Assembly: GCF_018403665.1 (NCBI RefSeq)
Contig: NZ_BOVJ01000001.1
Location: 1-46,752, forward strand
Direction: 5' to 3'
DNA length: 46,752 nt
Source: Paenibacillus cisolokensis
GTDB taxonomy: Bacteria; Bacillota; Bacilli; Paenibacillales; Paenibacillaceae
This document shows, in pieces, positions 15,617-25,606 of the stretch. The position numbers were made by a program, and so were the translations under genes. Below the pieces are notes generated by a model. It was given only the letters and a program-made list of their open reading frames with translations, was not told the origin of the DNA and did not search any database. Every line of letters begins with the position of its first letter. The stretch's first letter is position 1.

Positions 15617-17028
15617 ATGGCAAAACAGCAGATCGGCGTCATCGGGCTGGCCGTTATGGGCAGAAATTTGGCGCTTAACATTGAAAGCAAAGGGTTTACC
15701 GTATCGGTCTACAACCGTTCGCGGGAAAAACCGACGATTTGATGAAAGAGGCGGCCGGCAAAAATATCGTGCCGACGTACAGCATCGAGGAATTCGTGGC
15801 GTCGCTGGAAACGCCGCGCAAAATTTTGATCATGGTGCAAGCCGGAGCGGGCACCGACGCCACGATCGAAGCGCTTGTCCCCCATCTGGACAAAGGGGAT
15901 ATTATCATTGACGGCGGCAACGCTTATTTCCCGGACACCCAGCGCCGCAGCCGCGAGCTCGAGGCGAAAGGACTGCGTTTCATCGGTACGGGCGTATCGG
16001 GCGGCGAAGAAGGCGCGCTCAAAGGGCCGGCGATTATGCCGGGCGGTCAGGAATCGGCCTACAAGCTGGTCGAGCCGATCTTGACGGCCATTTCCGCCAA
16101 AGTAAACGGCGATCCTTGCTGCACGTACATCGGTCCGGACGGCGCCGGCCATTATGTGAAAATGGTGCATAACGGAATCGAATACGGCGACATGCAGCTG
16201 ATCTGCGAAGCTTACCATCTGCTGACCTCGGTGCTCGGGCTGACGACCGAGGAGCTGCACGAGACGTTCTCGGAATGGAATCGCGGCGAGCTGGACAGCT
16301 ATCTGATCGAAATTACGGCCGACATTTTCTCCAAGTACGATCCGGAAACGAACAAGCCGATGGTCGACGTCATTCTCGACTCGGCCGGCCAGAAAGGAAC
16401 CGGCAAGTGGACAAGCCAGAGCGCGCTCGATCTTGGCGTTCCGCTCTCGATCATTACCGAATCGGTATTCTCGCGCTTCATCTCGGCGCTTAAGGAAGAG
16501 CGCGTAGCGGCGAGCAAGCTGCTGAAAGGTCCGCAAACCGCTCCGTTCCAGGGCGACAAGAAGGCGTTTATCGAAGCGGTCCGCAAAGCGCTGTTCGCGA
16601 GCAAAATTTGCTCCTATGCGCAAGGCTTCGCTCAAATGCGGGCGGCGTCGGAAGAGTACGGATGGAATTTGCGCTACGGCGACATCGCGATGATTTTCCG
16701 CGGCGGCTGCATTATCCGCGCCCGCTTCCTGCAGAACATCAAGGAAGCGTACGACCGCGATCCGCAGCTGCGCAATCTGCTGCTCGATCCTTATTTCAAG
16801 GAAATCGTCGAGTCGTACCAGGGGGCATGGCGCGAAGTGGTGGCGACAGCCGTTCAGTACGGCATTCCGGTGCCCGGGTTCGCAAGCGCCCTTTCCTATT
16901 TCGACAGCTACCGCACGGAGCGGCTCCCTGCCAACCTGTTGCAGGCGCAGCGTGACTATTTCGGCGCCCATACGTTCAAACGGGTGGATAAAGAAGGGGT
17001 ATTCCATTTCAACTGGCTCGAATCCTGA
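15617..17028 (+). CDS. gnd: 6-phosphogluconate dehydrogenase, decarboxylating (frame break)
   Basis: Oxidises and decarboxylates 6-phosphogluconate to ribulose 5-phosphate. The start at 15617 follows GGTGGAGG and gives the NAD(P)-binding motif [17 protein letters not shown]. After codon 38 the frame breaks. One A added to the A5 run at 15726-15730 joins [18 protein letters not shown]. The rest is intact: [35 protein letters not shown] and the catalytic [17 protein letters not shown]. Length 470, normal for the long-chain form. It lies 78 bases behind gntK, so the two form a gluconate-use operon. A broken gnd in an otherwise healthy operon is unlikely; I treat it as a base-calling error. Confidence 0.92.
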
Positions 17029-17050
17029 GCAGGCGGAAACAACCGGCCGT

Positions 17051-17350
17051 TCAAGCGAGCGGCTGCTCGAAATCGCGCACCGCTTCGGCGAGCAGAAGCC
17101 GGAGCCGGTCGATCTCCTGCTCGTTTCCGGGCCTGCGGTGGATGAGCAGCATCGCCGCCTCGGCGAACAACCGGTAATTCCTGAGCAAGCGTGGCTGCGG
17201 CAGATCCAATAACGCCGGATCTTCCCCGGCCACCTTTTTTTTAATATAATCAAGCACCCAGACGACATCGTCCCGGCAGAGCGGATAGTCGGGGGCGAGC
17301 AAGCGGTCGAGACGCAGCCTGACAGGGTAGGACGATGACGGTTCGGACAA
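17051..17350 (-). CDS. Hypothetical protein (99 aa)
   Basis: A TTG start at 17350 behind GGGAG is preferred; an ATG at 17404 has no ribosome binding site. The protein is Leu/Arg-rich and probably all-helical (RLLRNYRLFAEAAMLLIHRR, then RLRLLLAEAVRDFEQPLA). It sits on the minus strand between gnd and aroK. I do not recognise it. Confidence 0.45.
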   Translation of the reverse strand: MSEPSSSYPVRLRLDRLLAPDYPLCRDDVVWVLDYIKKKVAGEDPALLDLPQPRLLRNYRLFAEAAMLLIHRRPGNEQEIDRLRLLLAEAVRDFEQPLA

Positions 17351-17477
17351 GGGGACCACTCCCAATCTTTGGATAGACGACTTAGTATTATCCTTACGGA
17401 GCATAAACTTTTTATACCGTTTCCCAATAAAAATGGTATGCTAAGACAAATAACAACTATAAAAGGGTGCAGCAGTT

Positions 17478-18014
17478 TTGGATCGAACATTGCTTGACAA
17501 ACCGATCGTGCTGATCGGGTTTATGGGGACCGGCAAATCGACCGTGTGCCGGCTGCTTGCCGAGCGGCTCGGCTGGTCCTGGAAAGATACCGACGAGGAA
17601 ATCGAGCGGCGGGAAGGACGGTCGATTCCCGATATTTTCGCCGAATCGGGCGAACCGGCGTTTCGGGCGATCGAAACCCAAGTGCTTGCGGATTTGCTCG
17701 ATACGCCGAAAATCGTACTGGCAACAGGCGGAGGCGCGGTGCTGGCCGAAGCGAACCGGCAGGCCATGCTGGAGAAAGGCTATGTTGTAGCGCTCAAGGC
17801 GGAGCGGGAGCAAATCGTGAGCCGGGTGCGCAACGATCCGAACCGTCCGCTGCTGCAAGGGGATGTGGAAGGCAATGTGGCGCGGCTGCTTGCCGCACGC
17901 CAAAATGCCTACGATTTTGCCCATTTGACGGTCGATACGACCCGTCTGAGCGCGGAAGCGGTCGTCGAACGGATTGCGGCCGCCCGTCTGGAGGCGGCGG
18001 GGAACGCCCCATGA
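17478..18014 (+). CDS. aroK: Shikimate kinase
   Basis: Phosphorylates shikimate at the 3-position in aromatic amino acid synthesis. The P-loop is GFMGTGKST (residues 14-22), followed by the DTDEEIE Asp pair that binds shikimate and magnesium, and the GGG motif ATGGGAV around residue 80. The lid region carries RNDPNRPLL. Length 178 is normal. The start is a TTG 10 bases behind AAAAGGG. aroA follows after 71 bases, and the two catalyse successive steps of the pathway. Confidence 0.92.
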   Translation: MDRTLLDKPIVLIGFMGTGKSTVCRLLAERLGWSWKDTDEEIERREGRSIPDIFAESGEPAFRAIETQVLADLLDTPKIVLATGGGAVLAEANRQAMLEKGYVVALKAEREQIVSRVRNDPNRPLLQGDVEGNVARLLAARQNAYDFAHLTVDTTRLSAEAVVERIAAARLEAAGNAP

Positions 18015-18085
18015 ACACGGCCTCGTGAACGCTTCATGAAACGGCAGAACAAACGCATAACGCATATAAAGGAGAACGAAACGGT

Positions 18086-19387
18086 ATGGACGTAATCGTA
18101 ACGCCGACGCCCCGTCTGCGGGGAGACATTCAGGCGCTCTCATCGAAAAATTATACGACGCGTTATTTGCTGGCGGCAGCGCTTGCGGACGGAACGAGCA
18201 CGATTTATTATCCGGCGCACAGCGAGGACAGCGACGCGATGCGCCGCTGCGTCCGCGATCTGGGCGCCGTTCTGGAAGAAGACGGAGAGAAAATTGTCAT
18301 CACCGGCTTCGGCGGGAAGCCGAAGGACGTTCGGGAGCTTGATGTCGGCAATGCGGGCGCCGTTCTGCGCTTCCTGATGGCTATTGCCTCATTATGCCCG
18401 AACGTGACGTTTGTGAACCGTTATCCCGAGTCGCTCGGCAAGCGGCCGCATGACGATTTGATCGACGCGCTCGAACAGATGGGGGTCGAGATCGACCACA
18501 ACGGCGGCAAGCTGCCGATTACGATTCGCGGCGGCAAGCCGAGAAGCGGCCGCATTCGCGTATCGGGCAGCGTCAGCTCGCAATATTTGAGCGCACTGCT
18601 CTTTTTGACGCCGCTTCTCGAAGGAGACAGCGAAATCGAAGTCGTCGGCGACTTGAAATCGAAGGTCGTCGTCGGCCAGACGCTCGAGGTGCTGGAACAG
18701 GCCGGCATCGTCATCGAAGCGAGCGAGGATCTGATGCGCTACCGCGTGCCGGGCGGCCAATCGTACGCGGCCAAAACGTATACGGTGCAAGGCGATTATC
18801 CGGGTTCGGCAGCCGTTCTCGCCGCGGCGGCGGTCACGGAATCCGACGTGACGATTCGCGGCCTCGTCGAAAACAGCAAGCAGGGCGAGCGCGCGATTAT
18901 CGATGTGCTGCGCATGATGGAAGTGCCGCTGACGCATCATAATGCGGTCGTGAACGTTCGGGGCAACGGCAAGCTGAAAGCCGTCGAATTCGACGGCGAC
19001 ACCGCAACCGATGCGGTGCTGGCGATGGTGGCGGCGGCCGTCTTTGCGGAAGGAACGTCGCGCTTTTACAATGTCGAAAATTTGCGCTACAAGGAATGCG
19101 ACCGCATCACCGATTACTTGAACGAGCTGCGCAAGGCGGGAGCCGATGTCGAGGAGCGCCAAAGCGAAATTATCGTTCACGGCAAGCCGGAAGGCGTCGA
19201 GGGCGGTGTGGAAATCGACGCGCATTACGATCACCGCGTCATTATGGCGCTGACGGTCGTAGGGTTGCGCGCCCGGCGGCCGATCGTCATTCGGGACGCG
19301 CATCATGTCGCCAAATCGTACCCGATTTATTTCGACCATTTGCGGGCGCTGGGCGCCCAAGTGGAATGGGTGAAAGTCGAGTCCTAA
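18086..19387 (+). CDS. aroA: EPSP synthase (3-phosphoshikimate 1-carboxyvinyltransferase)
   Basis: Joins PEP to shikimate 3-phosphate. The 433-residue protein has the family marks LDVGNAGAVLRFLMAIA (Gly-Asn-Ala-Gly loop), SGSVSSQYLSALLFLTPLLE, GDYPGSAAVLAAAA (catalytic Asp region) and LRYKECDRI near residue 333. The loop reads NAGAVLRF, with Ala at the position following Gly, and is closer to Bacillus-type class II EPSPS than to E. coli. GGAGAACG precedes the ATG. Directly downstream of aroK. Confidence 0.93.
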   Translation: MDVIVTPTPRLRGDIQALSSKNYTTRYLLAAALADGTSTIYYPAHSEDSDAMRRCVRDLGAVLEEDGEKIVITGFGGKPKDVRELDVGNAGAVLRFLMAIASLCPNVTFVNRYPESLGKRPHDDLIDALEQMGVEIDHNGGKLPITIRGGKPRSGRIRVSGSVSSQYLSALLFLTPLLEGDSEIEVVGDLKSKVVVGQTLEVLEQAGIVIEASEDLMRYRVPGGQSYAAKTYTVQGDYPGSAAVLAAAAVTESDVTIRGLVENSKQGERAIIDVLRMMEVPLTHHNAVVNVRGNGKLKAVEFDGDTATDAVLAMVAAAVFAEGTSRFYNVENLRYKECDRITDYLNELRKAGADVEERQSEIIVHGKPEGVEGGVEIDAHYDHRVIMALTVVGLRARRPIVIRDAHHVAKSYPIYFDHLRALGAQVEWVKVES

Positions 19388-19407
19388 CCTAAGGAGGGAG
19401 CAAACGT

Positions 19408-19842
19408 ATGGCATTCGAAAATCCGTCGAGAGAGCAAATCCGCAACATTTTGCTGGAGTCGTCCGTCATCGCCGTCGTCGGCTTGTCGGATAAGCCGGAG
19501 CGGACATCGTACGCCGTATCGGAAGCGATGCAGCGCAAAGGGTACCGGATCGTCCCGGTCAATCCGAATGCGACTGAAATTCTCGGGGAAAAGAGCTATC
19601 CGACGCTGAAAGATATTCCATTCCCGGTCGATATCGTCAACGTCTTCCGGCGCAGCGAATTTACGCCGCCCGTGGCGGAAGAAGCGGTCGCGATCGGCGC
19701 CAAGACGCTGTGGCTGCAGCTCGGCATTTATAACGAGGAAGCGGCGAACATCGCTTCCGCCGGCGGGCTCAACGTCATCATGGACCGGTGCATCAAAGTG
19801 GAAGATTCCATTCTGCTCCCTGAGGGAAAATCCAGAACATGA
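19408..19842 (+). CDS. CoA-binding domain protein (YccU-like)
   Basis: A 144-residue single Rossmann-fold CoA-binding domain: IAVVGLSDKPERTSYAVSEA near the start (Gly-rich nucleotide loop) and FPVDIVNVFRRSEFTPPVAE. Proteins of this kind resemble the N-terminal domain of succinyl-CoA synthetase alpha but have no catalytic partner domain, and their job is not established. A strong AAGGAGGG precedes the ATG. It lies 20 bases after aroA and is probably in its transcript. Confidence 0.85.
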   Translation: MAFENPSREQIRNILLESSVIAVVGLSDKPERTSYAVSEAMQRKGYRIVPVNPNATEILGEKSYPTLKDIPFPVDIVNVFRRSEFTPPVAEEAVAIGAKTLWLQLGIYNEEAANIASAGGLNVIMDRCIKVEDSILLPEGKSRT

Positions 19843-19934
19843 CGGAATAAACGCGCGGCGTCCCTCCAACAATAAAAAAGGCTTCAGCGCCGATGCGGCT
19901 GACTGGAGACTTCACCCTGCACAGGAGGACAAAC

Positions 19935-20534
19935 ATGAATTACTTTTCGGGCAATCAGGGGACGTTTCAAAATCAGCAAAACCAGCAGAAATACCAGCCG
20001 GTAGGTTTCGTACAGTCTCAATATAAAGGCGGCATTTCCAAGCGCAGCGCCGGCCCGGTTATTTCGCACACCGGCTACCAGGCTTCCGCGCAGCAGCAGT
20101 TCGGCCAACAACAAGCCCAAAGCTTCGGCATGGCCCAATCCGGGATGCAGCAGCAATGGCAGCAATCCGGAATGAATCAATCGATTTCGAGCCGTACCGG
20201 CGCCGGTCCGGTCATTTCCCGCGTCGGCTACCAGGCCGGCCAGAACAACCAGTTCAACCAGGCACAAAGCGGCTTTGCGGCCCAAAATCAGCAGCAGCAC
20301 AGCCAACCGGTCATTTCTCACGCAGGTTATACGGCCGGCCAAGGCGCTCAAAATCCGGTCATCCAGGCAACGACAGCGAATTTCGGCCAGCAGCAATCCT
20401 GGTCCGGCGCTTCGTCTCAGCAGCAAGCGTCCGCTTCGTATCATCCGGTGTACCAGGCGACGAACGCCCAAAACTCGGGTCCGGTATATTCGCATGTCGG
20501 CTACCAGGCCGGCGCGCAGCAGCGCCAATTCTAA
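19935..20534 (+). CDS. Gln-rich protein with four GPVISHxGYQA repeats
   Basis: A 199-residue, low-complexity protein with no signal peptide or membrane helix. Gln makes up a very large share, in runs such as QQQFGQQQAQ and MQQQWQQ. Four spaced copies of one motif stand out: GPVISHTGYQA, GPVISRVGYQAG, QPVISHAGYTAG and GPVYSHVGYQAG, about 37-62 residues apart. Gln/Tyr/Gly-rich repeats of this sort are typical of spore-coat or surface-assembly proteins, but that is an inference. An AGGAGG ribosome binding site gives a confident start. I do not recognise the family. Confidence 0.75.
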   Translation: MNYFSGNQGTFQNQQNQQKYQPVGFVQSQYKGGISKRSAGPVISHTGYQASAQQQFGQQQAQSFGMAQSGMQQQWQQSGMNQSISSRTGAGPVISRVGYQAGQNNQFNQAQSGFAAQNQQQHSQPVISHAGYTAGQGAQNPVIQATTANFGQQQSWSGASSQQQASASYHPVYQATNAQNSGPVYSHVGYQAGAQQRQF

Positions 20535-20679
20535 TCCCGCTTCGGGCAGGGAACTGAAGCTATGGATGACGGGCCGGCAGCGGCCCGTCTTTCGCTCGTT
20601 TTTGACAAATCGAAATCAAGCGCTTAACATCGTTATTGGATGTTGAGAACGGCAAAACAGGGAGGGAAGGGGGAACGGG

Positions 20680-22562
20680 ATGAATTTCATGGGAGGCTTG
20701 CAGCAGCTTGGCCGTTCGTTTATGCTGCCGATGATCGTACTGCCCGGCGCGGCCGTATTTTTAAGCCTTAGCGAGTTGCCTTGGGATCGTCTCGGTTTTC
20801 CCGGCATGTCCGGCTATTTGCTGACGGCTGGTCAGGCGCTGTTTTTATTTTTGCCCTATCTGTTCGCGCTCGGCGTCGCACTCGGCATGTCCGGCAATTC
20901 GCCGGCGCCGGACTCGCGGCGCTGGCCGGCATGTTTATTTACACCGGCATCGTCGGCTCCAGCGACCATCCGATCGAGCCGAGCGTGCTCGTCGGGTGTC
21001 TGATCGGCGTCGTTTCGGGCTATAGCTATGAAAGGTTTAAAGACTTCAAGCTTCCGGAATATATACAGTTTTTCGGCGGTCCGCGGTTCGTTCCCCTGTT
21101 CGTCAGCATCTTGTCGCTCATCTTTTCGATCGGGATGGTCGGCCTTGCGCCGCATCTGGAAACCGGATTGATCCGTCTCGGCCATATCGTCGATTCGGCC
21201 GGCGGCTTCGGCGTATTTCTGTACGGATTTTTGCACCGCATTCTGGTCGTGTTCGGCCTGCATCATTTGCTTAATCATGTGTTCTGGTTTCAAGTGGGCG
21301 GCTACGAGACCGCCGGCGGCGGGATGGTTTACGGCGATCTGCCCCGTTTTTTGCCGGCGACCCGACTGCCGGCGCTTTCATGGCCGGTCTGTATCCGACG
21401 ATGATGTTTGCGCTGCCGGCGATCGCTTTCGCGATCATTCAGGAAGCGCGCGAAGACCTGAAGCCGAAAATCCGCAAGACGTTTTTGTCCGCGGCGTTGG
21501 CGGCGTTTTTGACAGGAGTCACCGAGCCCGTCGAATTCGCGTTTCTGTTCGTCGCACCTTATCTGTTTATCATTCATGCCCTGTTATCCGGCTTTGTCAT
21601 GTGGTTTGTTTACGAGCTCGGCATCCGTCACGGCTTCTCCTTTTCGGCCGGCGCGATCGATTTTATTCTCAACGAGCATCTGGCCACCCGCGGCTGGCTC
21701 ATCCTTCCGATCGGGCTTGTGTTCGGGCTTTTTACTATATTTTGTTTCGCTGGGCGATCCGGAAATTCCGCATTCCGACCCCGGCCGGGAAGAAGGCTCG
21801 TTGCTGGACGATTTCGCCGGGGATATCCCTTATCGGGCCCCGCTTATTTTGCAAGCCATCGGCGGCAAGGACAATATCGTGCAGATGGAGGCGTGCATTA
21901 CGCGGCTCCGGCTGAGGCTTGCCAACGACCGGCTGGTCGATATCAACGCGCTGCGCAACCTCGGCGCGGCAGGCGTCATCAAGCTCGGAGGCGGTTACGT
22001 CCAGGTGGTGTTCGGCACATTCTCCGAGCTGATCCGGGCCGAAATATTGAAGGTAATCCAGCGCGACCAGCATCAGGTCCAATTCAATTCGCCGCTGCAA
22101 GGCCGAATGATCCCGCTCGAGGAAGTGCCCGATCCGATATTCGCCGGCAAAATCGTCGGCAACGGCGTCGCCTTCCTGCCGGAACGCGGTGAACTCGTAT
22201 CACCGGTGAAGGGGAAAGTCGTGCATATTTATCCGACGATGCACGCCATCGGCCTGCAGACGCCCGAAGGGCTCGAAGTGCTGCTGCATATCGGCATCGA
22301 CACGTCGGGATTGAAGGATCAGCAATATTTTCATGCCGTCGTGAAGGAAGGCGATATCGTCAATCCGGGCCAGCTGCTCATCCGGTTCGATATCCAGCGA
22401 TTGCGGAAAGTTTGCAAATCGCTGGCGACGCCGATGGTCATCACCAATCCGGACAAGGTCCGCTCATGGCGGTTTGCGCCGTTTAAAATGTGCAAAAAAG
22501 GGCAGTCATCCGTTATGTCGGTCGTACTTAAAGAGAGAAACGGTGGGGGGGAAACGCGATGA
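20680..22562 (+). CDS. PTS EIICBA transporter, glucose/GlcNAc family (four frame breaks)
   Basis: A ~628-residue phosphotransferase permease with fused domains in the order EIIC, EIIB, EIIA. The EIIC part has many helices, with GVTEPVEFAFLFVAP (substrate-binding Glu) and GLHHLLNHVFW. EIIB has its phosphocysteine in MEACITRLRLRL, and EIIA its active His in VLLHIGIDTSGL. It transports and phosphorylates glucose or N-acetylglucosamine; the sequence does not decide. The frame is broken near 20900, at the T6 run 21347-21352, at the T5 run 21729-21733 and at the C4 run 21779-21782. Each is fixed by one extra base, giving for example RFFAGDPTAGAFMAGLYP. Its stop overlaps the start of ptsI (ATGA). 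Four independent deficits point to sequencing error. Confidence 0.88.
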
Positions 22563-24331
22563 TTCAAGGTATTGGAGCGTCATCGGGAATCGCGATCGGC
22601 AAGACGTTCGTATTGCCAAATTGGGAGTGGGATCTGCCGGAGCAAAAAATCGACGTCGCCGATCTGGCCCGCGAATTCGACCGGCTGTACGAAGGCATTC
22701 GCACTTCGAAAAGCGAAATCGAGCAAATGAAGGACGAGCTGCGCGAAGTGGTCGGAACCGACGAAAGTCAAATTTTCGACGCCCATCTCGCGATACTGGA
22801 CGACCCGGTCTTTATGAACGAAATTCGGGGAATCATTCAGCGGCAATACAAGGCGGCCGAAGTTGCCGTCAAGGAAGCGATCGATCATTTTGTAACGATG
22901 TTCGATCTGCTTGACGACGATTACATGAAGGAGCGCGCCCTCGACATTAAAGATGTCGGCAACCGGCTGCTGAAGCATTTGCTCGGCGCTCCCGAAATTA
23001 CGCTGCCGTCGGATACCCAGCCTTTCATCCTGGTGGCCAGGGAATTGTCGCCTTCGCAGCTGGCGAATCTGAACCCGAACCATGTGCTCGGCATCGTCAC
23101 CTACGGGGGCAGCACGACGTCCCACTCGGCCATTATGGCCCGGGCGCTCGGCATTCCGCTCGTCGTCGGGCTGGAGTCGAAGCTCGACAGCCAGACCGAG
23201 CCGATTCAAACCGGCGATATGATCATTATTGACGGCGGAGACGGCACCGTCTATCTCAATCCGGACGAGGCGACGATCGAACGCTATACGGCGCTACAGA
23301 AGAAGCAGCGGGAAGACAAGCAGAGACTGCGCCGTATTGCCGGCATTCGTCCGGTTACCCCGGACGGCAAGGAAGTGGAGCTGGCGGCCAACATCAGCTC
23401 GCTGAAGGAGCTCGAAGTCGCGCTTGGCAGCGGCGCCCTCGGCGTCGGCCTGTTTCGGACCGAATTTCTGTATATGGACCGGATCCGGTTTCCGCACGAG
23501 GACGAACAGTTCGACGTTTACCGCAGCGTCGCCGAGAAGCTGGAGGGCCGTCCGCTCATTATCCGTACGCTGGACATCGGCGGCGACAAGCAGCTCGATT
23601 ATTTTGAAATTCCGGAGGAGGACAACCCGTTTCTCGGGTACCGGGCCATTCGCATCTGCCTCGACCGGCGGGACTTGTTCAAAACGCAGCTGCGCGCCAT
23701 TTTGCGGGCAAGCCATTTCGGCTGCGTGAAAATTATGTATCCGCTCATTTCCTCGGTCGAGGAAGTGCGCGAGGCGAACAGCGTGCTGGCCGAAGCGAAG
23801 ATGGAGCTCGACCGGGAAGGGGTGCCGTACGATCGCCAGACACAGGTGGGCGTGATGATCGAGGTGCCGGCTGCGGTCCACATTGCCGATCTGCTGGCCG
23901 AAGAAGTCGATTTTTTCAGCATCGGCACGAACGATCTCGTTCAGTTTACACTGGCCGTCGACCGGATGAACGAGCAAATTTCCCATATGTACGAGCCGTT
24001 TCATCCCGCTCTGCTGCGCATGCTCAAGATCACCGTGGAAGCGGCGAAGCGGGCCGGCATACCGGTCGGCGTATGCGGGGAAATGGCCGGCGACCTGAAA
24101 GCTCTCCCGATTTGGCTGGCGCTTGATATCGACGAACTGAGCATGTCGGCGCATTCGATTTTGCATGTCAAGGAACGGCTCCTTCGGACGAAGCAGTCGG
24201 CCAGCCGCGAGCTGCTGCCGGAGCTGCTCAATTGCCGGACAAGCAGGGAAATCCATCAGCTTCTGCAGAAATTTATGGAAGGCGTCGATAAAGAGCAAGC
24301 CGCCTCTTCCGGGCCGGAAGAGACGGCTTGA
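22559..24331 (+). CDS. ptsI: PTS enzyme I (PEP-protein phosphotransferase)
   Basis: Takes phosphate from PEP and passes it to HPr at the head of the sugar phosphotransferase chain. The 590-residue protein has the N-terminal ASSGIAIGK, the phospho-His motif GGSTTSHSAIMARALG (His about 188), the PEP-binding LFRTEFLYMDR, and IGTNDLVQFTLAVDR with the catalytic Cys in VGVCGEMAGD (about 503). It overlaps the EIICBA gene by four bases, so the two are translationally coupled. Unlike the common ptsGHI order, no HPr gene lies between them. Confidence 0.95.
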   Translation: MIQGIGASSGIAIGKTFVLPNWEWDLPEQKIDVADLAREFDRLYEGIRTSKSEIEQMKDELREVVGTDESQIFDAHLAILDDPVFMNEIRGIIQRQYKAAEVAVKEAIDHFVTMFDLLDDDYMKERALDIKDVGNRLLKHLLGAPEITLPSDTQPFILVARELSPSQLANLNPNHVLGIVTYGGSTTSHSAIMARALGIPLVVGLESKLDSQTEPIQTGDMIIIDGGDGTVYLNPDEATIERYTALQKKQREDKQRLRRIAGIRPVTPDGKEVELAANISSLKELEVALGSGALGVGLFRTEFLYMDRIRFPHEDEQFDVYRSVAEKLEGRPLIIRTLDIGGDKQLDYFEIPEEDNPFLGYRAIRICLDRRDLFKTQLRAILRASHFGCVKIMYPLISSVEEVREANSVLAEAKMELDREGVPYDRQTQVGVMIEVPAAVHIADLLAEEVDFFSIGTNDLVQFTLAVDRMNEQISHMYEPFHPALLRMLKITVEAAKRAGIPVGVCGEMAGDLKALPIWLALDIDELSMSAHSILHVKERLLRTKQSASRELLPELLNCRTSREIHQLLQKFMEGVDKEQAASSGPEETA

Positions 24332-24370
24332 GGCGAGGGCGGCGATTATCGGCTGGGCTGCCGGCGGAGG

Positions 24371-24901
24371 TTAGCTTCGGCTTGCGCGAAGCGCTTCGAC
24401 GAACGCTTTGGCATACGGCGGAAGATCCGGCGGCCGGCGGGCGGAGATCAGGTTGCCGTCGACGACGACCGGCTCGTCGAACCAGCGCGCTCCGGCATTT
24501 TCCATATCGTCGCGAATGCCCGGCGTCGAGGTGACGTTGCGTCCGTTCAGAATGCGGGCGGAGATGAGCACCCAGCCGGCATGGCAAATTTGCCCGATCG
24601 GCTTGCCCGCCTCGTTCATTTCGCGGATAAAGGCGAGCACCTCGGGATAACGACGGATTTTGTCCGGCGCCCAGCCGCCGGGAACGAGCACGCCGTCGCA
24701 GGACGCGCTGTCCAGTTCTCCGTACGAAAGATCGGAGGTTGCCGGCACGCCGTACTTCCCGATATAGGTCCGGCCTTTCTCGGGCGCGGCGAATCGGACG
24801 GTAGCCCCTTCTTCGCGCACGCGATAGACGGGGTACCACAGCTCGAGATCTTCGAATTCGTCATCCAGAAGACAGATGACGGATTTACCTTGAAGCGTCA
24901 T
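24371..24901 (-). CDS. DJ-1/PfpI family protein
   Basis: A 176-residue protein of the DJ-1/PfpI superfamily: GVLVPGGWAPDKIRR, then the nucleophile elbow GQICHAGWVL with Cys106 and His107, and STPGIRDDMENAGA. Family members act as protein or nucleotide deglycases, chaperones or peptidases, and sequence alone does not decide. The ATG at 24901 follows GGGAGGG. It is convergent with ptsI, with a 39-base gap and no clear terminator. Confidence 0.88.
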   Translation of the reverse strand: MTLQGKSVICLLDDEFEDLELWYPVYRVREEGATVRFAAPEKGRTYIGKYGVPATSDLSYGELDSASCDGVLVPGGWAPDKIRRYPEVLAFIREMNEAGKPIGQICHAGWVLISARILNGRNVTSTPGIRDDMENAGARWFDEPVVVDGNLISARRPPDLPPYAKAFVEALRASRS

Positions 24902-25026
24902 AATTGAAATCCCTCCCGAAATGATTGGTGATCGGCATAAGAGCTTGGCTCAAGCGCCAGAGACGGCACAGCCGTTTATCGTTTATGCCTGGCCAGAACT
25001 TATTTTATTGTAGCGAAGGAGTTGCG

Positions 25027-25461
25027 ATGAAGCAAACCGATCAGCGGCAAACGGGCCGCTTCCGGCGTCTGTGGCGCTGGCTGCCGGCCGTCGCGTGGAT
25101 GGCCGTCATCTTTGTCTTGTCCGGCCGGGAAGGCGACGAATTGAATACGGTGCTTCCGTTGTTCCAGCAATGGATGCCGTGGATGGAAAGCTTTGACTGG
25201 GGACATTATTTCGCCTATTTTATTTTGGCTCTCGCATTCGATTTTGCGCTAGGCGGCCGGGCGGACCGCTGGTCCGGCAAGCTGCTCATTGTGGCGCTGT
25301 GCGGACTGTACGGGGTGACGGACGAATACCATCAATCGTTCGTCGACGGACGGACGCCGGATGTGCTCGATTTGCGCAATGATTGCATCGGCGCCGCCAT
25401 GGCCGTCGCGCTGACGGCGATTCCTTTCATCCGGAAGCGGTGGCGGCGAATCGCGCCGTGA
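25027..25461 (+). CDS. VanZ family membrane protein
   Basis: A 144-residue protein with about four membrane helices and the VanZ signature: WAMVIFVLSG-like helix 1 (WMAVIFVLSGREG), a conserved H in GHYFAYFILALAF, and DEYHQSFVDGR followed by DVLDLRNDCIGA. VanZ itself gives low-level teicoplanin resistance; most relatives have no known role. GAAGGAG precedes ATG 25027; the frame extends 34 codons upstream without a ribosome binding site. Confidence 0.82.
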   Translation: MKQTDQRQTGRFRRLWRWLPAVAWMAVIFVLSGREGDELNTVLPLFQQWMPWMESFDWGHYFAYFILALAFDFALGGRADRWSGKLLIVALCGLYGVTDEYHQSFVDGRTPDVLDLRNDCIGAAMAVALTAIPFIRKRWRRIAP

Positions 25462-25606
25462 CGTTCATTGCCCCGCATAGTAAAAATTTCATGAAAACGG
25501 CGGGAAGGATTTTTGCAAAAAAGGTCGAATGTTCTTCTACATGTCGTTCTCTGCCGGTTCGGCGACGCACTCGTCCGGCGGATGCCAGTAGAAGGAGTGA
25601 CCAGCT

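Noticed and set aside
20580..20680. A cre site before the PTS gene (AAGCGCTT palindrome at about 20617)
   Set aside because: Only the central eight bases fit; the outer TG and CA positions of the cre consensus do not match.
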